Origin: Alloyangia pacifica
GTDB taxonomy: Bacteria; Pseudomonadota; Alphaproteobacteria; Rhodobacterales; Rhodobacteraceae
DNA: 64,000 bases
Assembly: GCF_900116195.1 (NCBI RefSeq)
Contig: NZ_FOZW01000003.1
Span: forward strand, 1 to 64,000
Direction of reading: 5' to 3'
The translations under genes were made by a program, and so were the position numbers. Shown here piece after piece: positions 62,367 to 64,000 of this stretch; position 1 is the stretch's first letter, and every line of letters starts with the position of its first letter. The notes below the pieces were generated by a model, which had not been told where the DNA came from, did not search any database, and saw nothing but the letters and a program-made list of their open reading frames with translations.

Positions 62367-64000
62367 GCGCGCTCCTCCCCCGGTGGTCCGACCGTCCCGT
62401 CTCCCGCGCCCACCTGCCGGGCGATCGCCGCCAGCAGCCCCGAGCGCCCGTCTCCGCCTTTCCTCACCACGTCGCGGGCGTTGGCCTTGAGCCAATCGAA
62501 TTCGCGCCGCGTCAGGTCCTTCGAGGTGACCACGATCACCGGCAACGCCCGCCCCGCCTCGGTCTCGCGCAACCGCCGCAGGGTCTGGAACCCGTCGAGG
62601 TTGGGCATCATCAGGTCGAGCACCATCAGCCCCGGCATCCGCTCGGCGATCAGCGTCAGCGCCCGCGCGCCATCGGCGGCTTCGCGCACCGCCCAACCCT
62701 CGCGCGCGAGGATACGGCGAAACAGGCCGCGTGTCGCGGGATCGTCGTCGACCAGCAGCACCTCGCGCGCCTGATCGCCGGTGAGCGCGCGCAGCGCCGC
62801 CAGCAGCAGCTCGGGCTCCACCGGCTTGCGGAGCAGCTCCACCGCGCCGAAGGCCAGCCCCATCTCGCGATCCGACAGGATCGAGACCATGATCACCGGC
62901 GTCTCGCAGAGCAGCGGGTCTTCCTTCATCTCGCGCAGCACCGACCAGCCGTCGGTCTCCGGCATGATGATGTCGAGCAGCACCGCATCGGGGCGCCGCG
63001 CGCGCGCCAGCGCCAGACCCGCGACCGCGTCCGAAGCGGTCAGCACCCGGTAGCCCGCCCCGCGTACCGTCGCGCCGAGGCTGTCCAGCGCCGCAGCGTC
63101 ATCGTCGATGATCAGGATCGTCGCCGCGCCCCCCTGTCCCGCATCTGCCGCGCCGCCTGCGGGCAGGCGCATGGTAAAGCACGCGCCTGCCCCCGGCGCA
63201 GAGGTCGCGCCGATGCTGCCGCCCAGCATCTCGCAGTAGCTCTTGACGATGGACAGGCCGAGACCGGTGCCCCCGTATTTGCCCGAGGTGGAGCTGTCCG
63301 CCTGCACGAAGGGGCGGAACAGGCGCGACAGCTGCGCCTCGCTCATGCCGATCCCCTCGTCGCGCACCTCGAAGACCACCTCCCCGCCGTCCCGGCGCAC
63401 TTCCAGCTCGACCCGACCCTTGCTGGTGAACTTGCTGGCGTTGGAGAGCAGGTTGAACAGGTTCTGCCGCAGCTTGGTGCGGTCGGTCCGCATCGTGCCT
63501 ATGCCCGGGGGCACTGCGACGCTCAGCCTGTTGGCATTGATTGCCAACAATGGTGCCACGGTCAGCCGCACGTCCTCGATCAGCGGGGTGATCTCCACCT
63601 CCTCGAGGAACAGCTCCATCTTACCGGCCTCGATCTTCGACAGGTCGAGCACATCGTTGATCAATGCCAGAAGATGCCGCCCCGAGCTTTCGATGCGCTG
63701 CAGGTCGGGCACCGACCCGGTCTCGCCCGCGTCCTCGGCGTCCTCGATCAGCATCTCGGAATAGCCGATGATCGCATTGAGCGGCGTGCGCAGCTCGTGG
63801 CTCATCGAGGCGAGGAAACGGCTCTTGGCCTCGTTTGCCTGCTCTGCCTCGGCGCGGGCGTCTTCGAGCTCGACCTGCCGGGCGCGCAGCTCGGAGATAT
63901 CGGAATAGACCGCCACCGTGCCGCCGTCCGGCGTCTTGCGCTTCGACACCAGCAGCCATCGGCCGTCGTAGGCCATTTCGACCCGCGAGCCGGCCGGGCT
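62363..64000 (-). CDS. Hybrid sensor histidine kinase with two C-terminal receivers (partial)
   Basis: The gene runs off the right edge; at least 545 residues are visible. Order: end of a PAS-like domain (AVYSDISELRARQVELED), HisKA (SMSHELRTPLNAIIGYSEML, phospho-His), HATPase (NLLSNASKFT, DEGIGM, GKYGGTGLGLSI), receiver 1 (ILIIDDDAA, Asp in AVLLDIIMP), receiver 2 (VLLVDDDPA, Asp in LMVLDLMMP). A C-terminal tail follows. It probably phosphorylates its own receivers and those of the downstream proteins. ATG at 63976 is internal; the frame continues upstream beyond 64000. Confidence 0.88.
   Translation of the reverse strand, partial: SPAGSRVEMAYDGRWLLVSKRKTPDGGTVAVYSDISELRARQVELEDARAEAEQANEAKSRFLASMSHELRTPLNAIIGYSEMLIEDAEDAGETGSVPDLQRIESSGRHLLALINDVLDLSKIEAGKMELFLEEVEITPLIEDVRLTVAPLLAINANRLSVAVPPGIGTMRTDRTKLRQNLFNLLSNASKFTSKGRVELEVRRDGGEVVFEVRDEGIGMSEAQLSRLFRPFVQADSSTSGKYGGTGLGLSIVKSYCEMLGGSIGATSAPGAGACFTMRLPAGGAADAGQGGAATILIIDDDAAALDSLGATVRGAGYRVLTASDAVAGLALARARRPDAVLLDIIMPETDGWSVLREMKEDPLLCETPVIMVSILSDREMGLAFGAVELLRKPVEPELLLAALRALTGDQAREVLLVDDDPATRGLFRRILAREGWAVREAADGARALTLIAERMPGLMVLDLMMPNLDGFQTLRRLRETEAGRALPVIVVTSKDLTRREFDWLKANARDVVRKGGDGRSGLLAAIARQVGAGDGTVGPPGEERA

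Overview
The window is GC-rich DNA (roughly two thirds G+C by eye), densely coded on both strands. It looks like a chromosomal segment of a marine alphaproteobacterium of the Rhodobacteraceae (Roseobacter/Salipiger-like). The clues are two kinds of TRAP transporter (TAXI and DctPQM), a choline-O-sulfate module, a short LOV photoreceptor like that of Rhodobacter sphaeroides, an HWE-type kinase, housekeeping genes of alphaproteobacterial type (parE, thyA-folA, aspC, sdhE, suhB, htpX) and many small Rhodobacteraceae-type hypotheticals. No rRNA, tRNA, CRISPR array or intact insertion sequence was recognised.

Layout. 1-634: non-coding, with DnaA-box-like and GANTC sites, then a MaoC-like dehydratase gene. 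1.6-6.1 kb: a photosensory signalling operon (short LOV protein, CheB-CheR-PAS-HWE kinase, single-domain receiver). 6.1-8.4 kb: two HupE/UreJ-type membrane proteins and a DsyB-like methyltransferase. 8.6-13.7 kb: gamma-glutamyltransferase and the MacA/MacB efflux pair. 13.9-21.2 kb: an RpiR regulator with a probable CTG start, divergent from TAXI binding protein, fused TRAP permease, Usp, class III aminotransferase and BKACE-type beta-keto acid cleavage enzyme, apparently one uptake-and-degradation pathway. 21.2-24.6 kb: palindromic repeats, rhomboid protease, GFA protein, a geneless stretch, SuhB. 24.8-29.2 kb: BCCT transporter, choline sulfatase and divergent LysR regulator. 29.3-34.6 kb: aspC, an XRE regulator, sdhE, an LdtR-like MarR regulator, htpX, a VWA protein and gloA. 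34.7-37.1 kb: a Slam-type outer-membrane protein and a TbpB-like lipoprotein (type XI secretion pair). 37.4-38.7 kb: thyA-folA.

38.7-40.4 kb is an AT-richer islet with a secreted unknown protein and broken reading frames. It is followed by an outer-membrane barrel, parE, small membrane proteins, a second VWA protein, an HExxH lipoprotein, CsbD and cytochrome c. 46.7-48.2 kb holds a vanadium-haloperoxidase-like protein that has lost its active-site motifs. 48.4-50.4 kb is a Bcr/CflA exporter with a divergent TetR regulator; the palindrome between them shares a 10-bp core with one upstream of macAB. 50.4-53.6 kb is a secreted tricorn-type protease. 53.8-60.4 kb holds a nucleoside deaminase, then a FadR-type regulator divergent from pdxA2, dctPQM and a D-threonine-aldolase-like gene. 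60.5-64 kb is a translationally coupled signalling operon (hybrid kinase, receiver, HisKA-REC-cyclase) that runs off the right edge.

The strongest candidates for new biology are the TAXI/aminotransferase/BKACE operon, the Slam-lipoprotein pair, the degenerate haloperoxidase, the DsyB-like methyltransferase and the shared palindrome linking two efflux loci.
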